This document shows positions 9,494-19,668 of a DNA stretch of 24,085 nt, one piece after another; positions within the stretch are counted from its first letter, which is position 1, and each line of letters begins with the position of its first letter. The stretch covers positions 1 through 24,085 of the forward strand of contig JADHZB010000207.1 of assembly GCA_015657535.1 (NCBI GenBank). The letters run 5' to 3'. Both the position numbers and the translations under genes were made by a program. Below the pieces are notes generated by a model, which had not been told where the DNA came from, ran no database searches, and saw nothing but the letters and a program-made list of their open reading frames with translations. This DNA is from Nephromyces sp. MM_2019. Its lineage: Eukaryota > Apicomplexa > Aconoidasida > Nephromycida.

Positions 9494-9696
9494 TGAGGAG
9501 CACCCGAGCAACGTCAATATACCAACAAGGCCTTCTTTGCACAGCTGTTGCTAGTGATAGTGAAGAGCATGAGATTAGAGAGGATGATAGAATTGTTGTT
9601 AGTGACAGTGAATATTACGAGCAGAGAGATATAGAACAGTACCAAAAGAGGGATATAGAAAGACTAGTTGCTACTCCAACGATTAGAACGGAATAA
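9494..9696 (+). CDS. Charged terminal exon, unknown gene
   Basis: After TCTAGCTTTGCAG the frame is open to TAA. The second half is dominated by acidic and basic residues with a loose repeat: SDSEEHEIREDD, then SDSEYYEQRDIEQYQKRDIE. The stop codon overlaps an AATAAA, which could serve as a poly(A) signal. The composition suggests a disordered or helical acidic tail, and upstream exons are not identified. A second acceptor (TTTGCACAG) 55 bases in is possible. Confidence 0.38.
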
Positions 9697-9996
9697 AAAG
9701 TAGATAGAGTTACTGCAAATGTAGCGTATATCACCAGAGGAGACAGCAGCTAAATTTCATCAAAAAAAGGAAAAAGTTAGAAAAAAAAGTCGCCAAATTT
9801 CTTCATAAAGTCGTTTTTTGTTTTTCTTTTCGCGAAGACGAAAAAACCGCAAATTATCAGCTTTTTTTTTTATAATTCCGGGGAATTTGGTGATAAATGT
9901 TGAGATTTGTAGGCGGAAAGTGGATTTTTGGAGTTTTTCAGTGGAAAAAATTTGTTAAGTTCCTCATTTTCCTAAATTCCTTGTTGCTTTTACAAT
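9697..9996. other. AT-rich spacer with homopolymer runs
   Basis: Runs of A and T (for example at 9770-9800 and 9865-9880) with no exon-like stretch. It probably contains the 3' end of the candidate at 9494-9696. Confidence 0.4.
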
Positions 9997-10356
9997 TTGG
10001 CTATATCCCACACACCTAGTTTCCTGCGAGAATGTTCTTCTCGCTCAAAGGAAAAGTATCGCGAATTGGTGACTTGTTTTCAAGTTGGGCTCTTAGACAG
10101 CTCCTTGGACGTTTCGCACACAAGGCATCAAAAAGGAGCTTTTGATTGCTTGTTTTTGAAGCTCTCAGCTCGTATTAAATGCTGCTCTACCTTCCTGCCC
10201 ATTTATTACCTTCAAGAGGATAGAGAGTTTTTGCTATTAAATGAAAATGCATCGTTTAATTTTCCAGCTAACCACCGTGTGCATAAGTTTAAAAATAATA
10301 GTCTCGTAGGCTTTGAAGCGTTTTCCAGAAAAATAGAAAAAGCGCTATTACAGTAA
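9997..10356 (+). CDS. Unrecognised open frame
   Basis: This stretch of 119 codons is open to TAA and starts only with TTG, with late segments such as LLLNENASFNFPANHRVHKF. An acceptor-like CACACACCTAG lies at about 10,018, and after it a different frame from an ATG at 10,033 (MFFSLKGKVSRIGDLFSSWA) is also open. Two competing frames and a length that chance can produce keep this low. Confidence 0.2.
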   Translation: MAISHTPSFLRECSSRSKEKYRELVTCFQVGLLDSSLDVSHTRHQKGAFDCLFLKLSARIKCCSTFLPIYYLQEDREFLLLNENASFNFPANHRVHKFKNNSLVGFEAFSRKIEKALLQ

Positions 10357-10940
10357 ACCCTTCGTTTTTGGTGTTTCTGAGGATTTTTTGGCATTTTCAC
10401 ATGAAATATACTCTTCTGCACCTCAGAAGAGGCTGATAGTATGCTTACTAAACTTCTAAGGAACAAAAATTTGCCCTTAAAAAGGGAAAAATAATGCATC
10501 ATACAACGCAAAAGAGTTCCTTTGCGATTCGCTCGCTAGTATAGAGAAAAGAAAAGTTTTTCCTCAAAAAAAGAATGGAGGTTTACCGCCCTGAGACTTG
10601 CTCTAAAAAATTTGGTTACTCCCTCTTTGAGCTAAAAAGAAGCACACAATAAAAGCCTGCAAACTCCTGTGGGTTTTTCAGTTATTTTTCACTTTTTCCA
10701 ATAGCTTTAGACAGCCAACTCATGCACAGAAGGCGATATGTGAAGCAAATTTGCCTTTGAATGGGGATAATGTGCGTAAACATTTTCTTAATGAAGCCTA
10801 TCCTGGGAGATTCTAAAAAAAGAAGAGAATTCTTAGCAAAAAACACACGCCCACGGAGGTGTGAATCAAAACTAAACGAGCAAAGAATGTGAAAAAGGAA
10901 AAAAATATCCCAAAAATAAGGGAATAACTTAGCAAACATG
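10357..10940. other. No supported gene
   Basis: Open frames on the minus strand here are Phe/Leu-rich and reflect A-rich plus-strand composition. An acceptor-like pyrimidine tract at about 10,670-10,690 is the only notable signal. Confidence 0.4.
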
Positions 10941-10949
10941 GGAAAAAAC

Positions 10950-11130
10950 CTCCAGCAAATGTACGGGAAAAAATCCCCTCAAATATCGAAAAGCTAATCT
11001 CCCTCAATCGTCGAAAAAACTCGCCCAAATATTGAAAAAGCTACCTCAAATACCGAAAAAATTCGCCCAAATACCCAAATAACTACCTCAAACATCAAAT
11101 CCCCTCCCTCAAACTCAGATAAGTATCATT
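10950..11130 (+). repeat. ~21-bp degenerate minisatellite, about eight copies
   Basis: Units follow the pattern CCTCAAATAYCGAAAAARCT, with variants that replace the A run. Unit length drifts between 20 and 25 bases. The array decays rightwards into CCTCAAAC words. Confidence 0.7.
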
Positions 11131-11199
11131 CAGCACCAAACCAGAGAAATTTACGTGGTGAAAGCTCCTTCATTTAACTGCATGTGGACTGAGTCTAGA

Positions 11200-11385
11200 C
11201 TACTTGCAATTTTCCTGTTTTAAGCTTCTTCCACGGCGTGCAGGCGTCTGTACAGATTTTTTTCCCGTTCCACAAACTTGCCTGTTTTCCTCCTCCTTCA
11301 TTAAACATTTTTCGGTGAGTTTGCGTACGTGCTCCATTGCCAGATTTGGGCTGGCCAAGCTACGAAAAACCTGCTTCCTTGCAGA
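11200..11385 (-). CDS. Hydrophilic terminal-exon candidate, unknown
   Basis: Open from an acceptor-like TTAACAG to TAG, 61 codons, with an internal ATG at 11337 that would give 45 residues (MEHVRKLTEKCLMKEEENRQ and then a basic TPARRGRSLKQ). The composition is more protein-like than the opposite strand. The opposite strand is also open, however, and carries a GTGAGT at about 11,314, so the strand is uncertain. Confidence 0.3.
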   Translation of the reverse strand, partial: SARKQVFRSLASPNLAMEHVRKLTEKCLMKEEENRQVCGTGKKSVQTPARRGRSLKQENCK

Positions 11386-11440
11386 CTGTTAAATCTGTAG
11401 TACAACTGCACACCCCCGCAGCAGCTATATAACTACGCAG

Positions 11441-11702
11441 TCTTCCCTCAATCTTGGAAGCTTGTCTTTACTACTCCCAACTTCCTTTTCAATTACTTTT
11501 TGAACTAGAAGTCCCCCAAGTAAATACGAGTTTTACACCGTCGGAAATTCCGAGGAATCTCTCTATTTTACGCTTCATCTATGCTATGATTACCCCTTCT
11601 CTAGCATGTGTAAAAGACAATGAAACTCGCCGTTCGACGGTAGAAAAGTGTCTCCTTTCCACCATACAAAAAAAGAAAAAGAGAATCAACATAAAAAATT
11701 AA
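11441..11702 (+). CDS. Terminal-exon candidate with basic tail, unknown
   Basis: After CTACGCAG, 86 codons are open to TAA. A hydrophobic-rich beginning (YYSQLPFQLLFELEVPQ) is followed by PSEIPRNLSILRFIYAM, a charged section (KDNETRRSTVEK) and a Lys-rich end (KKKKRINIKN). No ATG precedes it in frame nearby, so it would be an internal or last exon. Upstream exons are not resolved. Confidence 0.33.
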
Positions 11703-11984
11703 CAATGTCGATGTCTTCTATTAGGTGAGCATTACTTTCTATGTTAATCATTGGTTAGCCTCTGCAAACACTGGCAAACTTGAAGTTTTCGGCATTGGTG
11801 ATGCGCCTGCATACAAAAAGAGACCAAACTCTGCTCACTTTCAGTAGCTTGCTCCACACTACCTCATCCTAAAAAGTACTATGAAAATTTTTTTTGTGTG
11901 TTTCTAAGCGGGTGAAATTTTCATAAGAAAGAAAGAGCGTGAAGTAGATTTTAGTACTCTTTTGATTCCCTGGAAACGTATTGT

Positions 11985-12344
11985 ATGAGATCTTTGGTAT
12001 TCTGGTATGTTTTCGCTCGGTTTTTGCCGCTTTTGGATGGCCCTTACGCTGGGTTTCTCCTCAATGCCTCTATAAATACAACTCTCTTAAGCTGCTGCAC
12101 TTTTGCACCTCAGCAATTATTTTTGTATAAGAGGACTTGGTGGTTTAGTCTGAGTAGCACGTGTCTCCCGTTTGTTATACTTGAGTGTGGCCCATCACTC
12201 TTTCAGAGGAATAAGAATAGGAAGCCTTCAAAAGTATGTAAAATGAGGTTCTCTTTCTTGAGAAGGTTTTATATGAAGGAAACCTGCAAAGAATTTGAAA
12301 AGACCTGTTTTTCCAGCTTCCTTGCCCTCCTCCGGTACTTTTAA
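11985..12344 (+). CDS. Unrecognised hydrophobic ORF from ATG
   Basis: 119 codons from ATG to TAA. Aromatic, Leu- and Cys-rich beginning (MRSLVFWYVFARFLPLLDG), possible membrane segments in the first two thirds, then a basic C-terminus (KMRFSFLRRFYMKETCKEF). There is no family match by eye. Frames of this length are expected by chance a few times in a window of this size. Confidence 0.22.
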   Translation: MRSLVFWYVFARFLPLLDGPYAGFLLNASINTTLLSCCTFAPQQLFLYKRTWWFSLSSTCLPFVILECGPSLFQRNKNRKPSKVCKMRFSFLRRFYMKETCKEFEKTCFSSFLALLRYF

Positions 12345-13040
12345 CATGCTGCACAAGATTCCGTCAAACTATGTGAAAACTTGGTATTTGAGCGTGAGAG
12401 TGATTTATTCGGTACTCTACCCTGAAATCCTTACTCCTACCTTTTGACTTGGTGGTATTCGTTTGGGTTCAACTCACCTGCAAACGACTTTTTGTAATAC
12501 CTACTGATTTTAGGAGAAAATTGGATTTTCTTCTTCATTGCAAAGTGCCTGTGAACCAACTCATTTTCTCATCCAACAATTGAAGGCTTCTTTAATTTCC
12601 CTTCCTTTAGATACCTTCTTATGTCGTATTGAATTCACTCCTTACGTAGGGGTCTTGTTTTAGAAGAAACGGTACTTTTTGTCGAGATGCATACAAACTC
12701 GTTCTTCGTCACCAAGCCACACATATCAGCCTATTTCTTTGTGTGATATCCAAGACTTCACAAGTTTTGGGGGGAATTTTTTTCCACTCACAGCATGACA
12801 TCGAAGTGTGGAATCGATGCCATATTATTTGCATAGCCTCGGTGCTGCCGATAGAAAGATGAGGTTTTCCTAGCCTCTCAAAGAAATTTGGACGATTAAG
12901 ACGATCACTGGATATGCTCTTTCTATGTGCTAGCTAAGATAGTATTAGGTGTTTCATTTATTATAGGCAAGGTGCCTCTGCTTATTGCCAAAAAAAAGCG
13001 CTATTAGCCAGGAGATTTCATTGGGTAAAGCCGTATGAGC
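12345..13040. other. No supported gene
   Basis: Mixed-composition DNA with stops in all frames at ordinary density. No repeat array or RNA gene was recognised. Confidence 0.4.
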
Positions 13041-13054
13041 CTGAAAACTGACTC

Positions 13055-13154
13055 TCAAGTTTTGGGTGAGTCCACACCGTAGCCCTCATATTCATCTTCT
13101 TGTTCTTTTTCTTCATCTTCAGCATCTTCAGTACTTCCACGAGCCATGTAGACG
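13055..13154 (-). CDS. Acidic C-terminal exon candidate
   Basis: Behind a strong pyrimidine tract and CTATTTAG lies a short frame ending in TGA that encodes MARGSTEDAEDEEKEQEDEY and then EGYGVDSPKT. Such an acidic run is typical of a protein tail. It enters in phase 2. It may be a further exon of the candidate gene immediately upstream (13687-13241), whose present stop would then have to be removed by splicing; this is not resolved. Confidence 0.33.
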
Positions 13155-13240
13155 CTAAATAGATGGAATACGAAGGAAAGGCTGATACCTTTTTGATAAA
13201 AAAAAGCTGCAAAATCTCTGAAATTCATGAAAAGTGGTAG

Positions 13241-13687
13241 TTATGAGACGATTTGGAACAGGCTTGTTTCGCTTAAGTAGCATTCGATTGTGTTGATTAA
13301 GGTTTTTGCTCGATATGGGGGAACAGACAGAAATGCTTCTTCATCATTGTAACTGCCCCGCGGCAGAGCATCCAAACCCTGCGCTACTTTCCACCTTCCA
13401 TCTTCCTCAAGAAAATTTTTCCTCATTGATAGTCCTATGATTTCAGCTTTTTTGTGGGAAGCTAATAATAGTGCAGCAAAATTCAACCTTCACTGCAACA
13501 TTGTCAAGAGTATCTTCCGTTCCGGATGCTGCAGCTGGCAAAAAGAGAGAAGTTCGTTTTAATTTATAGGAAAGAGCGGAATAGTAATGGTTTCTGGGTG
13601 CTAAACACTTGCTGCATGTGTTTGCTGCGCCTCATCACTTCTTGAACTGCATCTTCTTGTTTGGGCTAAGTTTGCGTGCTTAGCCAT
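13241..13687 (-). CDS. Compact two-exon gene candidate, 99 residues, unknown
   Basis: Exon 13687-13609 (ATG; MAKHANLAQTRRCSSRSDEA) ends in phase 1 at a GTGTTT donor. Exon 13461-13241 starts in phase 1 after ACTATTATTAG and runs to TAA, with stretches such as SMRKNFLEEDGRWKVAQGLD, PRGSYNDEEAFLSVPPYR and AKTLINTIECYLSE. The intron would be 147 nt. It contains another acceptor at about 13,535 followed by an open AASGTEDTLDNVAVK, which could be an optional exon but does not join in phase to the second exon. The composition is convincingly protein-like. The function is unknown. Confidence 0.4.
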
Positions 13688-14123
13688 ATACTTCCTCTTT
13701 AAGGATTGTTTCCGTGTATCCAATCCCGGAATCCCTTTTTGGCGTTTCTATGACGAACATATGCATAATTTCCAATCTTTTGCGAATTTTTTTCCGCAGT
13801 ACTCCTACTAAATCCAGTTCTCCAATTCAAGCATTTGCTTTGGTACAATATTTTGCAGCTTCTTCCTGCTTCATGCCGTGTATTAGTTTCCTTTTAATCT
13901 CTCCTTTTCATAATTGCTTCTACGGATGCTTAGCTTCTTCAGTCTGTGTCTTGAAAACTCCCACTTGTTTAAAGCCATGTCTGCAATTTACTGCCGCGGC
14001 AGCTTCCTCTTCCACGAAGGCAAAAACTAGAGCATCTTCAAAGCGAAGTGTTCGCTGAGATTCGTTTATCTTTGCACATGTGGGCGCTTTTTCATTCCAA
14101 AAAATCTTCAGTTTTACCGCCGT
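13680..14123 (-). pseudogene. Interrupted coding-like frame with three internal stops
   Basis: One minus-strand frame reads 144 sense codons with only TAG (13922-13920) and two TGA codons (13910-13908, 13829-13827) before a TAA at 13682-13680. The pieces look like protein: KLKIFWNEKAPTCAKINESQ, RTLRFEDALVFAFVEEEAAA, GMKQEEAAKYCTKANA and IGELDLVGVLRKKIRKRLEI. No ATG opens it, and the opposite strand is also open for 114 codons. It could be a decayed gene, exons with unrecognised tiny introns, or purine-strand bias mimicking coding. It abuts the ATG of the two-exon candidate below it, in a different frame. Confidence 0.3.
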
Positions 14124-14144
14124 CTAAAGCTATTTTCACAATCT

Positions 14145-14359
14145 ATGGCGGATATTCATCTTACTAGTAACTGCGGTAATACGCAGGAGGGCTTGCTCCC
14201 CGACCAGGAAAATGCATTCCTAGGGGGCCAATGTGCTGCTGATTCTATGGTTAATGATGAGGACATGCTGCTTGAAATTCCCATTGAAAAAGACCGGGAA
14301 TTTTTAGTATCTAAAAGGTCTTCATTGAACGAAACTGCAGATGCGCCACTACTCCACCG
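14145..14359 (+). CDS. First exon of an unidentified plus-strand gene
   Basis: An ATGGCG start opens 71 codons plus two bases up to a GTAAAT donor. The peptide is acidic and soluble (MADIHLTSNCGNTQEGLLPD; later NDEDMLLEIPIEKDREFLVS and SSLNETADAPLLH). It is probably the start of the gene that ends in the long exon at 15863-17193. One phase-consistent chain runs through 14758-14802 and about 14873-14923 to 15164-15302, with only the last of these well supported. The minus strand is also open here but lacks comparable start and splice signals. Confidence 0.58.
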
Positions 14360-15163
14360 GTAAATGCAGTTTTTTCCAAATTGATTGTGTGTGTACATCT
14401 GAATGTCATTCATCACAAAATATGGTATATGTAGTGATCAAGGACCTTTTTTCAGAAGCTTTTTTGATGTGATTTAGCGCATTTTTGTGGATTTCTATGT
14501 TTCTCGAATATTTCCTTCTGGGCAGCAAACTTTGCTACGCTCCAATTATTCCACGTTGAAACATTATGCTAGCAAATTATGTGAATAAAATGGTATTTAT
14601 TGGTTTAACTTCTCTTTCCGTCCACCTCCTATGATAAGTTCGTGAGAGCCGAGGTAAATCCACTATTTTTATACGACAGGAGCTACCCTTTTGTCAAAAA
14701 TTCGCTGCATTTCCTCTGTTTTTCAATTTTTCACGGTGGCGATTCATGTGTGGCAAGGGATACTGCTGAAAGTAATGCTTTTTCATGTTCAATAGTTTGC
14801 TGGTATGTTTACTGCTGTGAAGAAGCCTTTATGAAACGCACCTTTTCGAGGAATTTGGCTCTTTTAGTAATATTTTTTGGAGCAGTCCAGCTTTTTGCAG
14901 ATGTTACTACCCTAAAGAAAGCTCCGTTAGTCATTTATGCTTGTCATCCATATATTGAACTTTTTTGGTAACCGTTGCAGTATTATCTGCGGTTTTGCGT
15001 GAGGCACAATACCTTTGGGGTTATGCTCTTCACTGAATTTTTGTTCTCTTTATACAGCAATTTTGCTAAAAACTACGGATCCGTAAACGCAGGGTACTTC
15101 CTCCGTCTATCATCTGGCTGGAACAGCCTTCAGTCTGCTACTTCTTCATGCCTACAAACGCAG

Positions 15164-15302
15164 CAAAGTGTGCCGCGTAGTAGTGTAATTGTACCATGCG
15201 AAGAATTTGGGAAATTGCTGATGATTTGGCATTATGTATATCAGCTTCGCTACGGGAGGCTTCGAGAAGCTTGGAACAGCTTGATGAACCAGCAGTATGA
15301 AG
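15164..15302 (+). CDS. Internal exon candidate of the same gene
   Basis: The acceptor ACAAACGCAG follows a pyrimidine-rich stretch and the donor is GTAGGT. It enters in phase 0 and leaves in phase 1, exactly what the long exon at 15863 needs. The peptide contains EEFGKLLMIWHYVYQLRYGR and LREAWNSLMNQQYE. An overlapping frame (RRIWEIADDLALCISASLRE) with a GTATGA donor is nearly as attractive, so the frame is not certain. The following intron (15303-15862) is TG-rich on the plus strand. Confidence 0.42.
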
Positions 15303-15862
15303 GTAGGTCTCATGTATATATGGAGCATTGCTATACTGCATGCGTGTTGCATAGGGCTTAGCTGGTCTTTGTGGCTGACGGTGTATATGCATGTGTTGTA
15401 TGCGTTGCGTATGATTCATGTGTTTCTCGGGGAATGTCTTGTATATATTTCTTACACACTGATTGGTGTGGTGCATGGGGCTTGATGCATGGGGTGTGTG
15501 CTGCTCGATAAAAGCGGTTTTCTTTTCAACGCATACGGGGTGTAGTTTTACAATTGCACACCTTTTTATATACATTTTGTGTTTCTCGATACATGCCTTT
15601 TTTTGCCTGAACTATACACTAGATAAACCGTAAATATTCTGCTTATTTATTCTATGGTTTCTATCATAAGCGTGAGAAATTTTTAATATGTAGTGGGTGT
15701 ATGCATGTGGTTTTTCATGCCTGTGGAATACGGGCTTTATCTGTGAGTATTACTGTTTTTTAGTGCTTTGCTCCGATTTTCTAGTCTAGAATTGTGATTT
15801 TTGCTCTGCATATAACTTTAGCCTCTCTAACTCTAAGAGGTCTTAATTTTTTGTATCTTTAG

Positions 15863-17193
15863 CACTGCTTGGGAGCTTGGAGGTTAAACCTTACTCGGAT
15901 TCGAATCAACTTCCCATAAGCACTCAAGGACATGTTTTTAACAAATTATTTCGATCTGAAATGAACTTGCAGGTAGTGACTTCCAAAAATCCATCATCCT
16001 CTTCCACCTGCTCTGCATTGCTGTCTACTGGTTTTGAAAGCTCTCCTGCAGCTGAATCGAAGCTTGAAGTTTTTCTTGCATCAGATTCTGCGCTTGAAGC
16101 ACAGAGGGACTTGTTACTACACTTAAGTTATCCGAATGAATTGAGTTATGATGAACCATCTCCTTCAGCGTATAACTCTGAAGTAGCAAGGTACCCTATG
16201 GAAAACCGAAAAAATCTGAGCGTCCCAGAGTCCGGCCTTGATAACGCGCTTCTCAAGCCCTCTAACTTTACGAGCCCCACTTTGACACTCTCCACCCTTC
16301 AAGTCACCCACCCCATCGACGTTCCATGCCTCAGCCCTTCCGTGGCAAGTTCCCCTCCGGAAATACTCTGCACCCTCAGCAGTGCTCCAGATTCTACAGC
16401 TTACCGTAGTATGCCCCTAGCCTCATTTGAAGATTCTATAAATCTTGCAGGACTAGCCTCGTCGAAGCATTGTTACAAACTTCCACCGGCAATGGTAGCT
16501 GATCCTCCTAGTTCTTTTGCATATCCACCATCTTCCCCCGTACCAAACTCATTTTCTTGTGAAACAGAGATTTCTGCTCCACCTTCGTATATTGCTTCCA
16601 GCAAGAAAGAGTCCACACGTCCTACTCTGGCGCCCTCTTTGAGTATTTTACGTAGTAAAAACACAGAAACCACTCCAGATTTCAATTTCAACCAGGAAGT
16701 TTCCCCTATACCTGCATACTCCGAAACAACGATGCCTGTGCAGGTAGAGCAGCGCATCTGCGTTAAGCATGTTATTTGGAGTAATACTCACGAACTGCTC
16801 CTGAGAAATCTTCCGATTAAAAAGAGAATTTTCATAATGTCAAAGATTAAAGACAAACCCTTCGACTGGTTTAGGCGATACTTTAGGGTGTACCAAGCGC
16901 ATTTTGATGAAAAAGTTGATACTGAGAAGCTTAGCATATCTTCATTGAAGAAATTGGTAGCAGCTCATCAATCTAAATTAATATTAGATCCTCTAGCAGT
17001 TGTAAGGTATTTGTGCATACAAAAGGGTAGCCATCTATTTCCTGCTTCCCGGAAGGAGAATATTCGTGGGGTCGTACGGCATCATCTTATGACAAACGAG
17101 CATCCTCTTGAAGCATCGTTTGAGCTTTCCTTAATGAAAGCTGTAGAGGAGAGGATGAATCTGGAATTTCGTAGGAAGAATTTGAAGAATTAA
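15863..17193 (+). CDS. Long last exon: Ser/Pro-rich region plus basic helical domain
   Basis: This is the longest open frame in the window, ending in TAA. It is open from an in-frame TAA at 15844. The likely start is the acceptor GTATCTTTAG at 15862, entering in phase 1. If it were a single-exon gene, the first ATG is at 15961, giving 410 residues. The first 270 or so residues are low-complexity and disordered-looking, rich in Ser, Pro, Thr and Leu (SPSVASSPPEILCTLSSAPD). The last 145 or so change character: KHVIWSNTHELLLRNLPIKK, KPFDWFRRYFRVYQAHFDEK, then LDPLAVVRYLCIQKG and a charged C-terminal helix ending RMNLEFRRKNLKN. This looks like one folded basic domain after a disordered linker. 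I do not recognise the family. No transmembrane segment is evident, so the protein is probably intracellular. Confidence 0.85.
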
Positions 17194-18274
17194 TGTCGAT
17201 CTTCATGCGTGTATAGGTATCAGGCGATAGTTTCCAGAGCGTTGCCAGAACGAAGTGTCGGACTGGCTGCAGTACACGTGTCAAGTTTTTATTTTGTGTT
17301 GCTAACAGAGGACTTTGTCTTTTACTTGCATTAGGAGACTTTCGGTATTGCTATAAGCAAATTTATGATTCGGTATTGATATAAAAAAGCTTGTGTCGTT
17401 GAGCTTGTAAAGATGATTATGCGTTTGCATATACTGTATAAATCGTGCAGATAAATGCCATTAGTTTCCCAAGGATTGGTGAAAGCCTGGTATGCTCAAA
17501 AGCCTGCGATGTTCCCATGACATCATGACATAAATGGACTAACAGGTTGCTTAAATGGAAGGATTTTGAATCTAATTTTTGGTATTTTATGGCCTGCTAG
17601 TGGAACACATTAATAGAAACTGGTACAGAAAGAGACAGTAGTACGCGGGACAGCAAGCGATTTTCTAACTAGTGTTTCTTGGAAAAGAAATGCTACTACG
17701 AAATTTAAGTCTGCAAGTAAAAAGAAGGTATTCACTGATGGTCCTAACGATGATAACAGGTAATGGGATTAATACCTTGAAAGCGGTTCTTGTCAGTTTG
17801 CATAATCGATACCACTTTTAAGGCGGGATTGAATAGATCTTAAGCGCCAGGCGGGAAGTCTCAGCTGGGATTGTTAAACTAAGCAGTGCTTAGACAGGTA
17901 TGTATACTGTCTACGCACGAAGCTGGTAAGGCAACTCCAGCTAGCGAGAGATTAGTGGTTGCCATTCTTTTATTGGTATAGAAAGCGAATAAAAATATCC
18001 CTAGGAAATACGAGTAATTTCTTCGCTGCTTTCCAGGGCTTTTCGTTCGTTTGGTGATTTCAATAGAAAAATAATATCACTAAACTGCGGAATTATCATT
18101 ATGGTTGCAGGGTTACAAGGCCATGCTGTCTAACCTTAGTGTAAGGCTCCTCGAAATTTTTTCTGGCCGCCGTTTAAGATTGAATAAAATTCTTGCTGCA
18201 CTCATTTTTTCTTCGCCATTTCTAAAATGTAGAATTTACGTTTTTAAGCGACTGAAATGGTAGATAACACTTTC
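17194..18274. other. Sparse region, no supported gene
   Basis: Follows the stop of the long exon and presumably includes its 3' UTR. I checked by eye for tRNA arms and found none. Confidence 0.4.
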
Positions 18275-18469
18275 TTAAAGCCCTCTTTGGGTGAATAAAG
18301 GTGCGTGTTGATACCACATTTCATAGCATCCGCAGTACCAGTAAACATTTCGTTGTGAGGCAAGCGCAGCCGGCGCTACAACATAAAGTATACGAGTAAT
18401 GGAGCCAGATTTTCTATGGCATTTTGCTACGATCAATAGAGCCGCGGTTGCAATGAATTTTGCTGTCAC
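18275..18469 (-). CDS. Unrecognised terminal-exon candidate
   Basis: An open stretch of 64 codons lies behind a possible TTTGTGACAG acceptor and ends in TAA, with peptide segments such as GSITRILYVVAPAALASQRN and YWYCGCYEMWYQHAPL. No ATG is present. Cys- and aromatic-rich; no family recognised. Confidence 0.22.
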   Translation of the reverse strand: MTAKFIATAALLIVAKCHRKSGSITRILYVVAPAALASQRNVYWYCGCYEMWYQHAPLFTQRGL

Positions 18470-18745
18470 AAATTTTACTACAGGCAGCGCTCATAAGCAG
18501 GCTGTTTAAGCAGTTGCCTTCGTAATTCTAAAACATTTTACACCTCCTTAGTTGACTCAGCATAGTTATAAATGAATACTGCTGCTTATTCCTTCTGGAA
18601 AAAAAATTAGTTCTCTGCCGTGCGTCTGAGTTAAGCGGCAAGAATTGTTTCTCTGATCATTGTGGATTTGCCGGTACCAAGCGTTTTTGTGGAGTAATGT
18701 AACTTCCCCGTGTCTTTAAACGGCTTTTTACCTTAGTGGAACCTC

Positions 18746-18981
18746 TTAATACTCCAGGCGATAGTCATCAGGCGATAGACACTTCTTTTTAAGAAAAAAA
18801 TATGCAACAACTTGAGTAACCGCAGGGTGCCAAATTACAGTTGGGAGATTCATGTCATGCTTGGGGGTAACGAACTTGTTGAAAATTCTGCAGGACTCAC
18901 CTCGTTCGGGCCTGATTTTTCTACGGATTAAACGTTGAAGCTTACGGCAACGTGGAGTAATTGTCGATATCGCCACTTTCC
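18746..18981 (-). CDS. Basic exon candidate, unknown
   Basis: Open after GTGATTTACAG. The first part is strongly basic (TPRCRKLQRLIRRKIRPERG) and includes a consensus GTGAGT donor near 18,904. If that is not used, the frame continues (FVTPKHDMNLPTVIWHPAV) to TAA at 18746. A pyrimidine-rich tract with a further acceptor precedes it. Function unknown; it may be one exon of a minus-strand gene. Confidence 0.28.
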
Positions 18982-19479
18982 CTGTAAATCACACCTTTTC
19001 CTGATAAAAAAGAAAAATTGGATTTAATTTTTCTTATTTGACAGCAATAAGAATTTTAAGAGTCGTAGAATTATAGAACAGCTACTAGTTGCAAATTGAG
19101 ACTTCCAAAAGTTTACTGCTTCGTCATGTTTCTCTCGATGACTAGCAAAATACTCTTGGGCGACGCCTCATTACTCCGCAACAAAATTGGTAATAAGCAA
19201 GACAGCTTCTACTACTCGGCTTGAGAAATAAAAAATAAAATTCTCCTGGGTTAGTCACTAAAAGGAAAAGCTTAAAGTGTCAGATGCTTTACCGAGGTAT
19301 CAAGCAGAAATAATAGCATCGCAGAAACGGTCAAAGGTATCGCATTATAAAGCTCTTCTAAGAAAAAATTTTGAACTCCATCAAAAAACTTTGAAAAGCT
19401 GTTTTTTTGGGTTTAATTGGGTATAAGCAGGGGTCATTTGCAGTGATAAGCAGCTTTACAGTATAACAAATTTTTGGCG

Positions 19480-19668
19480 TCACTTGCAAATTTCAAACGA
19501 AATTGAACGAAGCCTTACAATTCCAGTGAAATATTCGCTTAAAACGCAGCGTTTTTCCTGCCACGGCGCAATCCGAAATAAAGTTTTAAAAAATATAGAT
19601 ATCCACCTACTCGAATTTTTCGGCTTTTTTTGACATGTTTTGGGCAATTTATTGCTACTTTTTCGCAT
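19480..19668 (-). CDS. Small basic ORF, overlapping start with a divergent ORF
   Basis: 62 codons from ATG to TGA, Lys/Arg-rich (MRKSSNKLPKTCQKKPKNSS, later APWQEKRCVLSEYF). Its ATG shares the palindrome CATG with the ATG of the plus-strand ORF starting at 19667, so at most one of the two is likely to be a real translation start. Confidence 0.2.
   Translation of the reverse strand: MRKSSNKLPKTCQKKPKNSSRWISIFFKTLFRIAPWQEKRCVLSEYFTGIVRLRSISFEICK

Noticed and set aside
13714..14058. 114-codon plus ORF, Ser/Cys/Phe-rich
   Set aside because: The composition is what the complement of a purine-rich strand gives; no ATG context or splice sites support it.
15138..15575. 145-codon minus ORF
   Set aside because: Shadow of the plus-strand exon at 15164-15302 and the TG-rich intron; His/Thr repeats give it length.
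15893..15910. GATTCGAATC resembling a tRNA T-arm
   Set aside because: It lies inside the long coding exon and no acceptor or anticodon stems surround it.
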